The position numbers were made by a program, and so were the translations under genes. The notes under the pieces were generated by a model. It did no database searches, was not told where the DNA came from, and saw nothing but the letters and a program-made list of their open reading frames with translations. DNA of 49,903 nucleotides from Roseobacter sp. CCS2 (GTDB taxonomy: Bacteria; Pseudomonadota; Alphaproteobacteria; Rhodobacterales; Rhodobacteraceae), in contig NZ_AAYB01000010.1 in assembly GCF_000169435.1 (NCBI RefSeq), forward strand, positions 1-49,903, written 5' to 3'. Every line of letters begins with the position of its first letter. Positions within the stretch are counted from its first letter, which is position 1. This document shows positions 1 to 9,563 of the stretch, piece by piece.

Positions 1-1245
1 GCACTTGGGTTGCTGATCGTCTCAACCGGGTTTCTGCTGATTTTCGACGGGTTACGCTCGCTTGAACTGATCCCTGAAATCCTGTTCGGAAAGCTTGATA
101 ACTTCGCGCTTTTGTCGATCCCGATGTTCATCATTATGGGGTCGTCCATTGCATCAACCCGCGCCGGTGCTGATCTTTACGAAGCGCTGGAACGCTGGCT
201 GACACGCGTGCCCGGTGGCCTTGTCATTTCCAACCTTGGGGCCTGTGCCTTGTTTGCAGCAATGTCCGGGTCCAGCCCGGCGACCTGTGCGGCCATCGGA
301 AAGATGGGCATCCCGGAAATGCGCAAACGTGGCTATCCTGATGGTGTGGCGGCGGGTTCCATCGCGGCGGGCGGCACGTTGGGTATTCTTATTCCGCCAT
401 CTGTCACGATGATCGTTTACGGCATCGCGACAGAAACCTCGATTGGTCGTCTTTTTCTTGCGGGCGTTCTGCCGGGCCTTTTGCTTGTTGCGCTTTTCAT
501 GATCTGGTCGCTGTATTCAACGTGGCAGTCTGGCGACAAGCAATTGCTGTCGACGCGAACCTATTCTTGGAAAGAAAAGTTTGAAATTCTGCCGCGGGTC
601 TTACCGTTTCTCGCGATCATCGTTGGTGTGCTTTATGCCATGTATGGTGGCATCGCGACGCCATCTGAAACTGCCGCGGTTGGCGCGCTTCTTTGCCTGT
701 TGATCGCGATGATCATCTACAAGCTTTGGAACCCCAAGGATCTGTGGGTCGTTCTGCGCGACAGCACCAAGGAAAGCGTGATGATCATGTTCATCATCGC
801 CGCGGCTGGTGTCTTTTCCTATATGCTGTCAAGCCTGTTCATCACCCAGGCGATTGCCGAATGGATTGGAACGCTGGATGTAAACCGCTGGGTGCTGATG
901 ACATTTGTCATGCTGTTTCTGTTGGTTGCTGGCTTCTTTTTGCCACCTGTAGCTGTGATCCTGATGGCGGCACCGATCTTGCTGCCGATCATCACAACGG
1001 CTGGTTTTGATCCTATCTGGTTTGCGGTTGTTCTGACGATCAACATGGAGATTGGTTTGATATCCCCACCGGTCGGTTTGAACCTTTATGTGATCAATGG
1101 CATCGCGCCTGACATCTCGCTCAAGACCATCCTGAAGGGATCGCTTCCTTTCGTGGCGTGCATGGTGATTGCAATCATCCTGCTTTGCTTCTTTCCCGGC
1201 ATCGCCACATGGCTGCCTGACTTCGTCATGGGAGAAGCGGTATGA
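1..1245 (+). CDS. TRAP transporter large permease (DctM family), 5'-truncated
   Basis: The reading frame is open from base 1, so the start lies left of the window; 414 residues are visible against about 430 for the family. It is the large membrane subunit of a tripartite ATP-independent periplasmic transporter, which drives solute uptake with the sodium or proton gradient. The protein is almost wholly hydrophobic helices and shows typical DctM segments: 'FALLSIPMFIIMGSSI', 'GTLGILIPPSVTMIVYG' and 'LISPPVGLNLYVINGIA'. Its TGA overlaps the ATG of the malonyl-CoA decarboxylase gene (ATGA at 1242-1245), so the two are translationally coupled. With malonyl-CoA decarboxylase and malonyl-CoA synthetase directly downstream, malonate is the likely substrate (MatM in clusters of the matPQMAB type). 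The family is certain; the substrate is inferred from context. The binding protein and small permease subunit would lie upstream. Confidence 0.93.
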   Translation, partial: ALGLLIVSTGFLLIFDGLRSLELIPEILFGKLDNFALLSIPMFIIMGSSIASTRAGADLYEALERWLTRVPGGLVISNLGACALFAAMSGSSPATCAAIGKMGIPEMRKRGYPDGVAAGSIAAGGTLGILIPPSVTMIVYGIATETSIGRLFLAGVLPGLLLVALFMIWSLYSTWQSGDKQLLSTRTYSWKEKFEILPRVLPFLAIIVGVLYAMYGGIATPSETAAVGALLCLLIAMIIYKLWNPKDLWVVLRDSTKESVMIMFIIAAAGVFSYMLSSLFITQAIAEWIGTLDVNRWVLMTFVMLFLLVAGFFLPPVAVILMAAPILLPIITTAGFDPIWFAVVLTINMEIGLISPPVGLNLYVINGIAPDISLKTILKGSLPFVACMVIAIILLCFFPGIATWLPDFVMGEAV

Positions 1246-2476
1246 GCTACTTCGGTGGCTTGATTTCCACTATATTTGAGCGGCGCTATCAAAAGGCGCT
1301 TTCAGAGGAGGTCGACAGCCGCACAACATCGGATTTGTGTGAGGACCTGCTGAGCAGCCATGGGGAGGTGTCAGGCGGAACGCTGGCGCGCAACCTGTTG
1401 GACCGCTACGCGGCGATGAACAAAGACGAGAAATCGGCCTTTTTTGAGTTTGTGACCCATCAACTCGAAATCGACCCCGATGGCGTTATCAGCGCGCTGG
1501 AGGCTTACAAAGATAAACCCAGCAAAAGTACCTATCGTGCTTTTGCACTTGCCTGTGAGCCGCGACGCCAAGAGTTGGCAAGACGGCTTAATCAAGTGCC
1601 CGGTGCCACCGGTCGGCTGGTTCAGATGCGCAAAGATTTGCTGGGCATGATGCGGGAACAGCCTGATCTGGAACCTTTGGATGTGGATTTCAAGCATTTG
1701 TTTGCGTCATGGTTCAATCGCGGTTTTCTGGTGCTCCGCCCAATTGACTGGGCAAGCCCGGCGAACATTCTTGAAAAATCATCGCTTATGAAGCGGTACA
1801 TGAAATTGACAGTTGGGATGATCTTCGGCGCAGGCTAAAGCCCACAGACCGGCGTTGCTTTGGCTTTTTTCACCCGTCGATGGCTGATGAGCCGCTTATT
1901 TTCGTTGAGGTGGCACTGACCAAAGGTGTGCCAAGCTCTGTCCAGGATTTGCTGACGGATGATCGGGACGAGATTGATGCAGAAGACGCCGATACGGCTG
2001 TTTTCTATTCGATTTCCAACTGCCAAGCGGGACTTGCCGGCATTTCCTTTGGTAATTCACTTATCAAACAAGTTGTCGCGGATCTGGCAAAAGAATTGCC
2101 GGGGCTTACGACATTTGTGACGCTGTCGCCGATCCCCGGCTTGAACAAATGGCTTGAAGAAACAGGTGTCGACGCTGTGAAAAGCGCTGATGATCAGGCA
2201 TTGGCGGCCTATTATCTGCTGAACGCCAAAAGATCAGACGGCATGCCATATGATCCGGTCGCGCGGTTCCATCTTGGCAATGGCGCTTTGGTTCATGCTG
2301 TCCATGCCAACGCAGATGTTTCGCCCAATGGGCGTAGGCAATCGAACGGGGCAATGGTGAACTATCTTTATGACCTGACCCAAATTTCACAAAACCACGA
2401 GAAATTTGTCGGTGACCAAACTGTCGTCGCATCCGCAACCGTGAAAACACTCAGCGGATCAGTGACCAAAAGCTAA
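1242..2476 (+). pseudogene. matA: malonyl-CoA decarboxylase, single-base frameshift
   Basis: Malonyl-CoA decarboxylase converts malonyl-CoA to acetyl-CoA and CO2. Two reading frames together make one full-length protein of about 411 residues: 1242 to the frameshift in one frame, and from 1778 to 2476 in the other. The break is at the five-A run 1774-1778. One more A would give '..ILEKIIAYEAVHEI..' and a continuous family sequence. The C-terminal half keeps the catalytic-type segments 'TLSPIPGLNKWL' (active-site Ser) and 'VARFHLGNGALVHAV' (active-site His). Without correction, the first frame ends at 1838 after 198 residues and lacks the catalytic half. Because the lesion sits in a homopolymer and nothing else is decayed, a sequencing error, a recent mutation and -1 slippage on A-AAA are all possible. 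The gene is coupled to the permease upstream and ends 11 bases before matB. Confidence 0.88.
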
Positions 2477-2487
2477 GGAAGTTGAAC

Positions 2488-4005
2488 ATGGCAAACCCTT
2501 TGTATGATACACTTTTCGGGCAGCACAAAGGTAAGACAACGCCATTTCTTGAGTTAGCCGATGGCACGATCATTTCGCACAATGCGTTTCTTGAACTGGC
2601 AGCACAATATGCCCATGTGTTTGCCCAACTTGGGGTAAGGCCTGGCGACCGCGTCGCCGTGCAGGTCGCAAAGTCCCCACAAGCTTTGGCCGTCTACGCC
2701 GCCTGCGTGCAAGCCGGTATCGTCTTTCTGCCCTTGAATACAGCCTATACGGCTGATGAAGTTTCGTATTTTGTCGAAAACAGCGGTGCGCGGGTCGTTC
2801 TTTGTGACGAACGTCGATCCGAGGCCTTGGCACCCGTTGCGAAAGCAGCCGGTGCAGTCCTTGAAACGATGAACACCGACGGACGCGGCAGTTTTGCGAC
2901 GCAGGCAAAGCTTATGTCGCCAGAATTCAAAACCGCTGACCGGTCCGAGGATGATTTGGCCGCCTTCCTTTATACGTCTGGGACGACAGGGCGTTCCAAG
3001 GGGGCGATGCTTACGCAAGGCAATCTGCTTTCAAACAGCAAGACACTGGCCAATGAATGGGCGTTCACATCCGATGATGTTCTGCTTCATGCGCTGCCCA
3101 TTTTTCACACGCATGGGCTGTTCGTGGCGACGAACATTTCGCTGCTTGCCGGTAGCAAAATCTTTTTCATGCCAAAATTTGATTTGGATGTGATTATTGA
3201 CCGCATGCCGACTGCGACAACGATGATGGGCGTTCCCACATTCTATACACGTCTGTTAGAGGATGCACGGTTCACCAAGAAATTGGCGCAGGATATGCGG
3301 CTGTTTGTTTCTGGCAGTGCACCGCTTCTTGCTGAAACCCATGTGCAGTTTGAAGAGCGTACCGGCCACCGCATTCTTGAACGCTATGGCATGACAGAGA
3401 CAAACATGAACACGTCCAACCCATACAACGGTGAGCGTCGCGCAGGCACCGTTGGCTTTCCACTTCCGGGAATTGAAATCAAGATCACTGACAGTAATAC
3501 CGGAGCGACCCTTCCCCAAGGCGAGATCGGCGAAATCGAGGTACGGGGTCCGAACATTTTTAAGGGGTATTGGCAAATGCCGGAAAAGACCGCCGAAGAG
3601 CTGCGGGAAGATGGGTTCTTTATTACCGGTGATCTTGGGCAAATTGATGAGGACGGCTATTTACACATCGTCGGGCGCAACAAAGACCTGATTATCTCGG
3701 GTGGGTACAATATTTACCCCAAAGAGATTGAACTTTTGTTGGATGCAGAAAAAGGCGTTCTGGAAAGCGCCGTTATCGGTGTTCCGCATCCTGATTTTGG
3801 CGAAACGGTCGTGGGTGTTCTTGTTGCCGAAGGCGAAGCGGAACTTGACCTTGATGCGATCAAGAAAAATATCGGCACCTCGCTTGCACGCTTTAAACAT
3901 CCACAAAAGCTGATCGTGCTGCCAGAACTGCCACGCAACACGATGGGCAAAGTTCAAAAAAAGGCATTGCGCGAAGACTATAAAGACTTGTTTGCCCCTG
4001 CATAA
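2488..4005 (+). CDS. matB: malonyl-CoA synthetase (malonate--CoA ligase)
   Basis: This acyl-CoA synthetase of the ANL superfamily has 505 residues, the usual MatB length. It activates malonate with ATP and CoA to malonyl-CoA via malonyl-AMP. The phosphate-binding loop 'YTSGTTGRSKGAML' begins near residue 162. Further conserved segments are 'ERYGMTETNMNTSNPYNGER' in the acyl/AMP pocket, 'DGFFITGDLG', 'GGYNIYPKEIE', and the C-terminal catalytic-lysine region 'LPRNTMGKVQKKALRE'. The ATG at 2488 is chosen because AGGAAG at 2476-2481 lies six bases upstream; a TTG two codons earlier has no such site. It follows the decarboxylase by 11 bases, so uptake, activation and decarboxylation of malonate would be one operon. 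Substrate assignment rests on this context and on overall resemblance to MatB; a closely related acyl-CoA ligase cannot be excluded by eye. Confidence 0.9.
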   Translation: MANPLYDTLFGQHKGKTTPFLELADGTIISHNAFLELAAQYAHVFAQLGVRPGDRVAVQVAKSPQALAVYAACVQAGIVFLPLNTAYTADEVSYFVENSGARVVLCDERRSEALAPVAKAAGAVLETMNTDGRGSFATQAKLMSPEFKTADRSEDDLAAFLYTSGTTGRSKGAMLTQGNLLSNSKTLANEWAFTSDDVLLHALPIFHTHGLFVATNISLLAGSKIFFMPKFDLDVIIDRMPTATTMMGVPTFYTRLLEDARFTKKLAQDMRLFVSGSAPLLAETHVQFEERTGHRILERYGMTETNMNTSNPYNGERRAGTVGFPLPGIEIKITDSNTGATLPQGEIGEIEVRGPNIFKGYWQMPEKTAEELREDGFFITGDLGQIDEDGYLHIVGRNKDLIISGGYNIYPKEIELLLDAEKGVLESAVIGVPHPDFGETVVGVLVAEGEAELDLDAIKKNIGTSLARFKHPQKLIVLPELPRNTMGKVQKKALREDYKDLFAPA

Positions 4006-4183
4006 GCTTGTGAAACGGTCAGTAGCCGCCCTGCCCTAGCCGTAGATCAGACATTCGCAACTTTGACGAATGGAACCCCTAATCCGTTGGTAAGCGACGC
4101 AAAGTCATCAGACTGATTACCTTGTGCTGCAAACCGGCATGCCCACATATCTGTGACCGCCAAGCGCAGGAATTGAGATATAG

Positions 4184-5434
4184 ATGACCACATCACCTTC
4201 ACCCGCCCATGCACCGACCCTGTTCAGCCCGTTCGATGAGGGCGGAAAGATCGGTGCACCCAACCGGTTCTTCAAATCCGCCATGAGCGAGGTAATGGCG
4301 GTGCAGGGAGAGCATTTGCCGACGCAAGCACACAACCGTGTCTATGCGCGGTGGGCTGCTGGCGGTACCGGCATTCTGGTCACAGGCAATGTGATGATCG
4401 ACAAAACGGCGTTAGGCGAACCCGGCAATGTCGTGCTTGAAAACGATGCACATTTGGACCGGTTTGCGTCATGGTCTGATGCTGTACATCAGGCCAATCC
4501 CGATGCGCGCTTTTGGATGCAAATCAATCATCCCGGCAAACAAAGCCCCAAGTTTTTGACACCACAGCCGGTCGCACCCAGCGCGGTTCCTTTGGGTGCC
4601 GGGCTTGAGGCTGCCTTTGCTACGCCAAAAGCACTAGTCGGTGAAGAAATCACCGATTTGATCAAACGCTTTGCCACAACAGCGGGGCTGGTCCAACGTG
4701 CAGGGTTCGATGGTGTGCAGATACACGGCGCACACGGATATCTTGTCAGTCAATTCTTGTCGCCACACCACAACCGCCGCACCGACCAATGGGGTGGCAG
4801 TGCTGAAAACCGGCGCCGGTTCGTGCTTGAGGTTTACCGCGCTGTCAGGGCCACTGTCGGGCCTGATTTTCCGGTATCTATCAAGATGAACAGCGCTGAT
4901 TTCCAGAAAGGCGGATTTGAAGGCGACGAAGCCTATGATCTGATCGCGGCACTGTCTGCCGAAGGGATTGACCTGATTGAAATCTCGGGTGGTAATTACG
5001 AAAGCCCGGCCATGACGGGTGTCAAACAATCAACAACGCGCGAGGCATACTTCCTTGATTTTGCTGCAAACGCCAGAAAGCACACCAGTGTTGCCCTTGC
5101 CGTCACCGGCGGCTTTCGTTCAGTCGCGGCAATGGAAACAGCATTGGTATCTGGGGCGACGGATTTCATCGGCATTGCGCGTGCTTTGACGCTGGATCCC
5201 GAACTGCCGCAACATGCCGCAGCCAACCCGGATTACACTTGCGATGTGGGGCGACCAAGCACCGGTATTAAATCGCTCGACAAGATGTTTATGATTGCAG
5301 TGTCATACTATGAAACCCAAATCAGGCGGTTGGGCGCAGGATTGGAACCAAATCCGAAAATGTCTGCATGGCGTGCCGTCGCGCAAAGTGCCAAAGCCTT
5401 GGGTTTGGCGGCATTTCGCAAGCGGCGGGCATGA
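4184..5434 (+). CDS. NADH:flavin oxidoreductase, old yellow enzyme family
   Basis: This FMN-dependent TIM-barrel ene-reductase has 416 residues. Family marks are 'GAPNRFFKSAMSE' at the N-terminus, 'RFWMQINHPGKQSP' in the middle, and 'QIHGAHGYLVSQFLSPHHN' followed by 'RTDQWGGS', the flavin and substrate binding region. It lacks the C-terminal FeS/FAD/NAD domains of the 670-residue 2,4-dienoyl-CoA reductase class, so it is a single-domain reductase. A basic tail of about 60 residues follows the barrel. It is monocistronic: the gap from matB is 178 bases and the next gene is convergent, 26 bases away. The physiological substrate cannot be told from sequence; members reduce activated C=C bonds of enones and similar electrophiles. 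Confidence 0.9.
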   Translation: MTTSPSPAHAPTLFSPFDEGGKIGAPNRFFKSAMSEVMAVQGEHLPTQAHNRVYARWAAGGTGILVTGNVMIDKTALGEPGNVVLENDAHLDRFASWSDAVHQANPDARFWMQINHPGKQSPKFLTPQPVAPSAVPLGAGLEAAFATPKALVGEEITDLIKRFATTAGLVQRAGFDGVQIHGAHGYLVSQFLSPHHNRRTDQWGGSAENRRRFVLEVYRAVRATVGPDFPVSIKMNSADFQKGGFEGDEAYDLIAALSAEGIDLIEISGGNYESPAMTGVKQSTTREAYFLDFAANARKHTSVALAVTGGFRSVAAMETALVSGATDFIGIARALTLDPELPQHAAANPDYTCDVGRPSTGIKSLDKMFMIAVSYYETQIRRLGAGLEPNPKMSAWRAVAQSAKALGLAAFRKRRA

Positions 5435-5460
5435 TCACGCGGGCCAGAACGTACAACGCT

Positions 5461-6810
5461 CTAACCGACACCTTGGGCAACCATTGCATCCGCTACTTTT
5501 CGGAAACCGGCGATATTCGCGCCCTTGGCATAATCGACCTTGCCGTCTTTTTGTCCTTCAGCGACGCATGATGCGTGAATGTCAGACATGATATTCTGCA
5601 GTGCGTTATCAACTTCGTCGGGCCCGCTTGATTGGCGCTGACGGTTTTGGCTGATTTCTAAACCGGATACGGCGACACCGCCTGCATTTGCTGCTTTGCC
5701 GGGTGCGAAAAGAATATCTTTGTCGCTCAATACCTTTTTCGCGTCCGCCGTTGTTGGCATGTTGGCGCCTTCAATAACGGCCTTGATGCCGTTCTTAGCC
5801 AAGGTTTTTGCATCCTGTTTGCCCAGCTCGTTTTGGGTGGCGCAAGGTGCTGCGATGTCAGCTTTCAAAGACCAAGGCGTTTCGCCTTTTGCCCATTTAC
5901 CACCAAATGCATCAACATAAGCGGCCAAACTTGCACCGGCCTTTGCCTTGTGCGCGCGCACCCAGTCTATCTTTTCCTGCGTCAGCCCATCTGCGTCATA
6001 CACGAAACCAGAACTGTCAGAGAGGCTGATCACCTTTGCGCCCAATGCAACTGCCTTTTCAGCTGCATATGTAGCGACATTGCCTGCCCCCGAGATGATG
6101 ATCGTCTTTCCATCAATGCTATCGTCATGGGACTTCAGCATGTCCGACAGAAAATACATCACCCCATAACCTGTTGCTTCGGTCCGCATAGCACTGCCCG
6201 CGAATGCCTCACCCTTGCCGGTCAGAATACCTTCAAACTTGCCTTGAATGCGTCTGTAGGCACCAAACAGATAGCCAATCTCGCGCGCGCCAACATTGAT
6301 GTCCCCTGCCGGCACGTCGATGTCTGGCCCGATATGGCGATGCAGTTCTTGCATGAAGGCCGTGCAAAAGCGCATGATTTCTGCATCTGATCGCCCGGTC
6401 GGATCAAAATCTGACCCACCCTTAGCACCCCCCATCGGCAACCCGGTCAAGGCGTTCTTGAAGGTCTGTTCAAAAGCTAAAAACTTTAGAACGGATGGGT
6501 TTACTGTGGGATGAAACCGTAAGCCGCCCTTATAAGCCCCGATAGCGCCGTTAAATTGCACGCGATAGCCGCGATTGACCTCAACCGCGCCCGCATCGTT
6601 TTGCCAGGCAACCTGAAACGAAATTACACGTTCAGGCTCTACCAACCGTTCGAACACATTTGCCTTTTTATAAGGCTCTGACTGGTCGATGATCGGCTTG
6701 ATGTCCGCCATCACTTCTTCCACTGCCTGATGAAATTCCGGCTGGTGCGGTGCGCGGTCATTCAGGAATGCCTGCAGGTTTTCGTGATGCGTGCTAAGTG
6801 AGAAACTCAT
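5461..6810 (-). CDS. gdhA: NADP-specific glutamate dehydrogenase
   Basis: GdhA reductively aminates 2-oxoglutarate with ammonia and NADPH to glutamate in the cytosol. At 449 residues it matches the hexameric bacterial GdhA family. Visible signatures are 'GGLRFHPTVNPSVLKFLAFE', 'LTGLPMGGAKGGSDFDP' with the catalytic lysine in the glycine-rich stretch, 'DIDVPAGDINVGAREIGY', and a Rossmann segment 'IISGAGNVATYAAEKA' in the C-terminal half. It is the last of three minus-strand genes running from the ThDP enzyme through the FMN-binding stress protein. The gap of 34 bases to its neighbour upstream (6811-6844) allows cotranscription. A link to nitrogen released by the purine genes elsewhere in the window is plausible but not shown by position. 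Confidence 0.96.
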   Translation of the reverse strand: MSFSLSTHHENLQAFLNDRAPHQPEFHQAVEEVMADIKPIIDQSEPYKKANVFERLVEPERVISFQVAWQNDAGAVEVNRGYRVQFNGAIGAYKGGLRFHPTVNPSVLKFLAFEQTFKNALTGLPMGGAKGGSDFDPTGRSDAEIMRFCTAFMQELHRHIGPDIDVPAGDINVGAREIGYLFGAYRRIQGKFEGILTGKGEAFAGSAMRTEATGYGVMYFLSDMLKSHDDSIDGKTIIISGAGNVATYAAEKAVALGAKVISLSDSSGFVYDADGLTQEKIDWVRAHKAKAGASLAAYVDAFGGKWAKGETPWSLKADIAAPCATQNELGKQDAKTLAKNGIKAVIEGANMPTTADAKKVLSDKDILFAPGKAANAGGVAVSGLEISQNRQRQSSGPDEVDNALQNIMSDIHASCVAEGQKDGKVDYAKGANIAGFRKVADAMVAQGVG

Positions 6811-6844
6811 GTTTTTTTGGGCCTTTTTGCGGGGCGTCCTTTAA

Positions 6845-7327
6845 TCAAGACGTTTGAAGCTTTTCATTGTCACCAAGGTTCGGCCCATCATCTGAGAAAA
6901 AGGCGCGTGTCATCTCTGCGGCGATTGCGAGGGTGCCTTTGCTGTTGTCCCAAAACTCAGCCTGGGTCGGTTCAGCTTTGATAATGGCGACATCAGCACC
7001 TTCAGGACCGTTTCCAAAAAAGACTTCGGCATAGGCATCCCAAAGTTCATTGATCAATGCCTTGTCACGACTAACAGTCGCTGTCGCGGATACCGATGCG
7101 AAAACCATGTTCTTCTGATCGGCAAAGCTAAGCCCGATTTCCTTATTCTCCGCGATCTCGAACAGCTTGGCGCTGTCGCCGTCCGTCATGAACTGGATCG
7201 TCTTTTTGTTCGTGTCGATATACGGTGCCATGGGGCGTGATCGCAAAACGTTGCCATCGACCGTCGTAACCATGCAGATCGGCGTGTCTTTCAGAATTTC
7301 CCAAAACCGCTTGTTATCAATTGTCAT
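6845..7327 (-). CDS. pyridoxamine 5'-phosphate oxidase-fold protein, general stress protein 26-like
   Basis: A 160-residue split-barrel flavin-binding protein. The start 'FWEILKDTPICMVTTVDG' followed by 'LRSRPMAPYIDTNKKTIQFM' is typical of the GS26-like branch, as is the late 'TQAEFWDNSKGTLAI'. These small proteins bind FMN, FAD or F420, and most have no assigned reaction; true PNPOx enzymes are longer. The gene lies 34 bases upstream of gdhA and 88 bases downstream of the ThDP enzyme, all on the minus strand. A role in redox or stress physiology is the family expectation only. Confidence 0.85.
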   Translation of the reverse strand: MTIDNKRFWEILKDTPICMVTTVDGNVLRSRPMAPYIDTNKKTIQFMTDGDSAKLFEIAENKEIGLSFADQKNMVFASVSATATVSRDKALINELWDAYAEVFFGNGPEGADVAIIKAEPTQAEFWDNSKGTLAIAAEMTRAFFSDDGPNLGDNEKLQTS

Positions 7328-7415
7328 GGCGTTGTCCCTTTCATATCGCGTGAATAGACAACCGCCTTAGTCACATATGGTTCCGACCGTTCTGGACGCA
7401 TGGCGATGCCACACC

Positions 7416-9065
7416 TCAGAATGTCTGATCTATGCTGCCAAGCCGCTTGGTCAACTCCATGTTTTCACGGTAGTCAATCGGGATCACGACCATCGCAGGT
7501 CCTTCATGATCCAGCGCTGTTTTCAGACAGTCCTGCAAATCAACCGACGCATCACAGGCCTGATGATGCCAGCCCATCGCATTGCACAATTGGGCCCAAT
7601 CAGGATTATTGAAAGAAAGATCGGTGTGGGACCCAAAATCCTGTTCTTGTTTCCATGCGATCAGGCCATAGGCTTTGTCTTCCCAAACCAAAAGCGTGAT
7701 GTCAGAGCCAAGGCGAGAGGCCGTTTCCATTTCCTGCACATTCATCATGATGTCACCATCGCCAAGGATCGCGAGTACCTTGGCAGATGGATCGGCGTGC
7801 TTGGCGGCAATCGCACCGGGCAATGGCATCCCCATCGAACAAAACCCGTTCGAAATCAGGCATGTGTTCGGTTCATGAGACTGAAAGTGCCGTGCCACCC
7901 ACATCTTGTGCGCACCAACCCCCGACAGCAAAATATCATGTGCACCCAGAACAGCGCGCGCATCTGCGATTGCTTTCTGCGGCCTAATTGACCCTTTGGT
8001 TTCGTCGTCTGCGTATTGTTTGAATTCATCCATCATCTTTTGGCGCAGTTTCTTCTGCGCTGTCAGATCATATTGCGGTGTCCCGTCGCGCTGGATGCGC
8101 TTGTTCAGCGCGCCAAGCCCATGCGCCAAATCACCAATGACTTCCACAATGGGCTGATAATGAATGTCGCTTTCGGCAGGATCGAAATCCATATGGATAA
8201 TATCAAGATCGCATTTTTCGTTCCACTTTGCTGGCCCATATTCAACCGGGTCATAACCCACGGTCAGCACCAGATCTGCCGCGTCGATTGCCAGCTGGGG
8301 AAAATCACGCTGCCCCATCCCCACGGTAAACAAACACTGCGGATCATCCAAATCCAGCGCGCCTTTTGCCATAAAAGTCATCAGCGCACCGATCCCTGTG
8401 GCATCGCACAATGCCCGCAGTTCCCTGCTGGCCCGGGTCCGGATCGCGCCATTGCCTGCAATGATCAGGGGCGATTTTGCAGACCTTAGCCGATCCCAGA
8501 CCTCATCAATAATCATGTCGTCGGGCACAGGGCGCCGCACGCGCGATAGTCGCAACACGACGGCGTCTGTGTCCATGGCCGCCACGTCTTCGGCAAGTTC
8601 GATATGGCACGCGCCCGGCTTTTCGGTGACCGCCAGTTTGATAGCCTTATGGACGATTTCGGGGATGTTATCAGGATGATTGACAGCACAGTTCCATTTG
8701 GTCACCGGGCGATACATTTCGACCACGTTCATTACCTGATGGCTTTCTTTATGCTGTCTGGTCAATGCACCCTGGCCGGTGATCACCAGCAGCGGTGCGC
8801 GGTCCATGTTTCCGTCGGCGACCCCCGTGATCAGGTTTGTGGCACCGGGACCCAAGGTGCCAAGACAGACGCCAACCTTGCCGGTAAGGCGGCCATAGAC
8901 GCTGGCCATGAAAGCGGCACCCTGTTCATGACGGGTAAGAATAAATTCGATGGAGGACGCCTCTAGGGACTTCATGAAATCCGCGTTTTCCTCTCCGGGA
9001 ACGCCGTAGATGCGTTCTACGCCTTCAGCCTCAAGGCATTTCACAAAAAGATCTGAAGCTTTCAA
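7416..9065 (-). CDS. acetolactate synthase large-subunit-like ThDP enzyme
   Basis: A 549-residue thiamine-diphosphate enzyme of the acetohydroxyacid synthase / pyruvate oxidase family. The N-terminal PYR domain carries the catalytic glutamate in 'LTRHEQGAAFMASVYGRLTG'. A central domain follows, and the C-terminal PP domain holds the ThDP/Mg motif 'ILGDGDIMMNVQEMETA'. No regulatory small subunit is encoded nearby, and the valine/isoleucine operon genes are absent, so it is probably not the biosynthetic IlvB. It may be a catabolic acetolactate synthase or a related decarboxylase. It is the first gene of a minus-strand group with the FMN-binding protein and gdhA. The start at 9065 gives 'MKASDLFVKCLEAEGVERIYG', a normal N-terminus for the family. 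The 146 bases up to the divergent DUF3140 gene should hold its promoter. Confidence 0.88.
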   Translation of the reverse strand: MKASDLFVKCLEAEGVERIYGVPGEENADFMKSLEASSIEFILTRHEQGAAFMASVYGRLTGKVGVCLGTLGPGATNLITGVADGNMDRAPLLVITGQGALTRQHKESHQVMNVVEMYRPVTKWNCAVNHPDNIPEIVHKAIKLAVTEKPGACHIELAEDVAAMDTDAVVLRLSRVRRPVPDDMIIDEVWDRLRSAKSPLIIAGNGAIRTRASRELRALCDATGIGALMTFMAKGALDLDDPQCLFTVGMGQRDFPQLAIDAADLVLTVGYDPVEYGPAKWNEKCDLDIIHMDFDPAESDIHYQPIVEVIGDLAHGLGALNKRIQRDGTPQYDLTAQKKLRQKMMDEFKQYADDETKGSIRPQKAIADARAVLGAHDILLSGVGAHKMWVARHFQSHEPNTCLISNGFCSMGMPLPGAIAAKHADPSAKVLAILGDGDIMMNVQEMETASRLGSDITLLVWEDKAYGLIAWKQEQDFGSHTDLSFNNPDWAQLCNAMGWHHQACDASVDLQDCLKTALDHEGPAMVVIPIDYRENMELTKRLGSIDQTF

Positions 9066-9211
9066 AACAATGGTCCTCTACTATGCCGTTATTAACTGCG
9101 CACGTTACCATTAGTTCCGCAATTTGATGCCGCATTGCGGTAAATGGCAAACCTTGGGGGGAACCAACGGCCGCATAAGCGGTTTTGCCACTGCAACATG
9201 GGAGGCACATA

Positions 9212-9553
9212 ATGTCATCTTCGAAATCGCATGAAGAAATCTGGGACGAGTGGCGCGAGCTTGTTAATCTGTCGCCAAGCGCGCTTGAAGATTGGTTAGA
9301 CACCGACGCGTCAAAGTCTGTTGGTGACAATGATGGCAGCGAAAGCACCGGCCACAAGTCAGGGCGACGGATCGTTGAAATCAAACGGACCAACAAGGAT
9401 GATCTGAGCGACGATCAATGGGATCACATGGCAACTGTCGTAGGCTATATCAAACGACATTTGTCGCAAGGTGGACCTGACAACGATGTTGAAAACTCTG
9501 CGTGGCGGTATTCGCTTATGAACTGGGGGCATGACCCGTTGAAAGACGATTAG
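9212..9553 (+). CDS. DUF3140 domain protein
   Basis: A 113-residue soluble, acidic and charged protein matching DUF3140 along its whole length. Signs are 'LVNLSPSALEDWLDTDASKS' near the start, 'GHKSGRRIVEI' in the middle, 'MATVVGYIKRHLSQG', and the C-terminal 'WRYSLMNWGHDP'. The function of the family is unknown. The ATG at 9212 is preferred because GGAGG at 9201-9205 lies six bases upstream; a longer reading from 9185 has no comparable site. It sits alone between a divergent ThDP gene and a convergent MFS gene whose stop is ten bases away. Confidence 0.85.
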   Translation: MSSSKSHEEIWDEWRELVNLSPSALEDWLDTDASKSVGDNDGSESTGHKSGRRIVEIKRTNKDDLSDDQWDHMATVVGYIKRHLSQGGPDNDVENSAWRYSLMNWGHDPLKDD

Positions 9554-9563
9554 AGCGCCCCGC

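Noticed and set aside
1770..1785. Programmed -1 frameshifting in the decarboxylase gene
   Set aside because: The context GAA-AAA-TCA lacks a canonical X-XXY-YYZ heptamer and no strong downstream stem is obvious; simple mutation or read error is more likely, though slippage is not excluded.
5833..6390. 185-residue plus-strand ORF opposite gdhA
   Set aside because: It is fully antisense to a textbook glutamate dehydrogenase and has no start site support.
7377..8489. Plus-strand ORFs of 204 and 157 residues opposite the ThDP enzyme
   Set aside because: Composition is typical of a mirrored coding frame (Arg/Pro/His-rich, no motifs); the minus-strand gene is certain.
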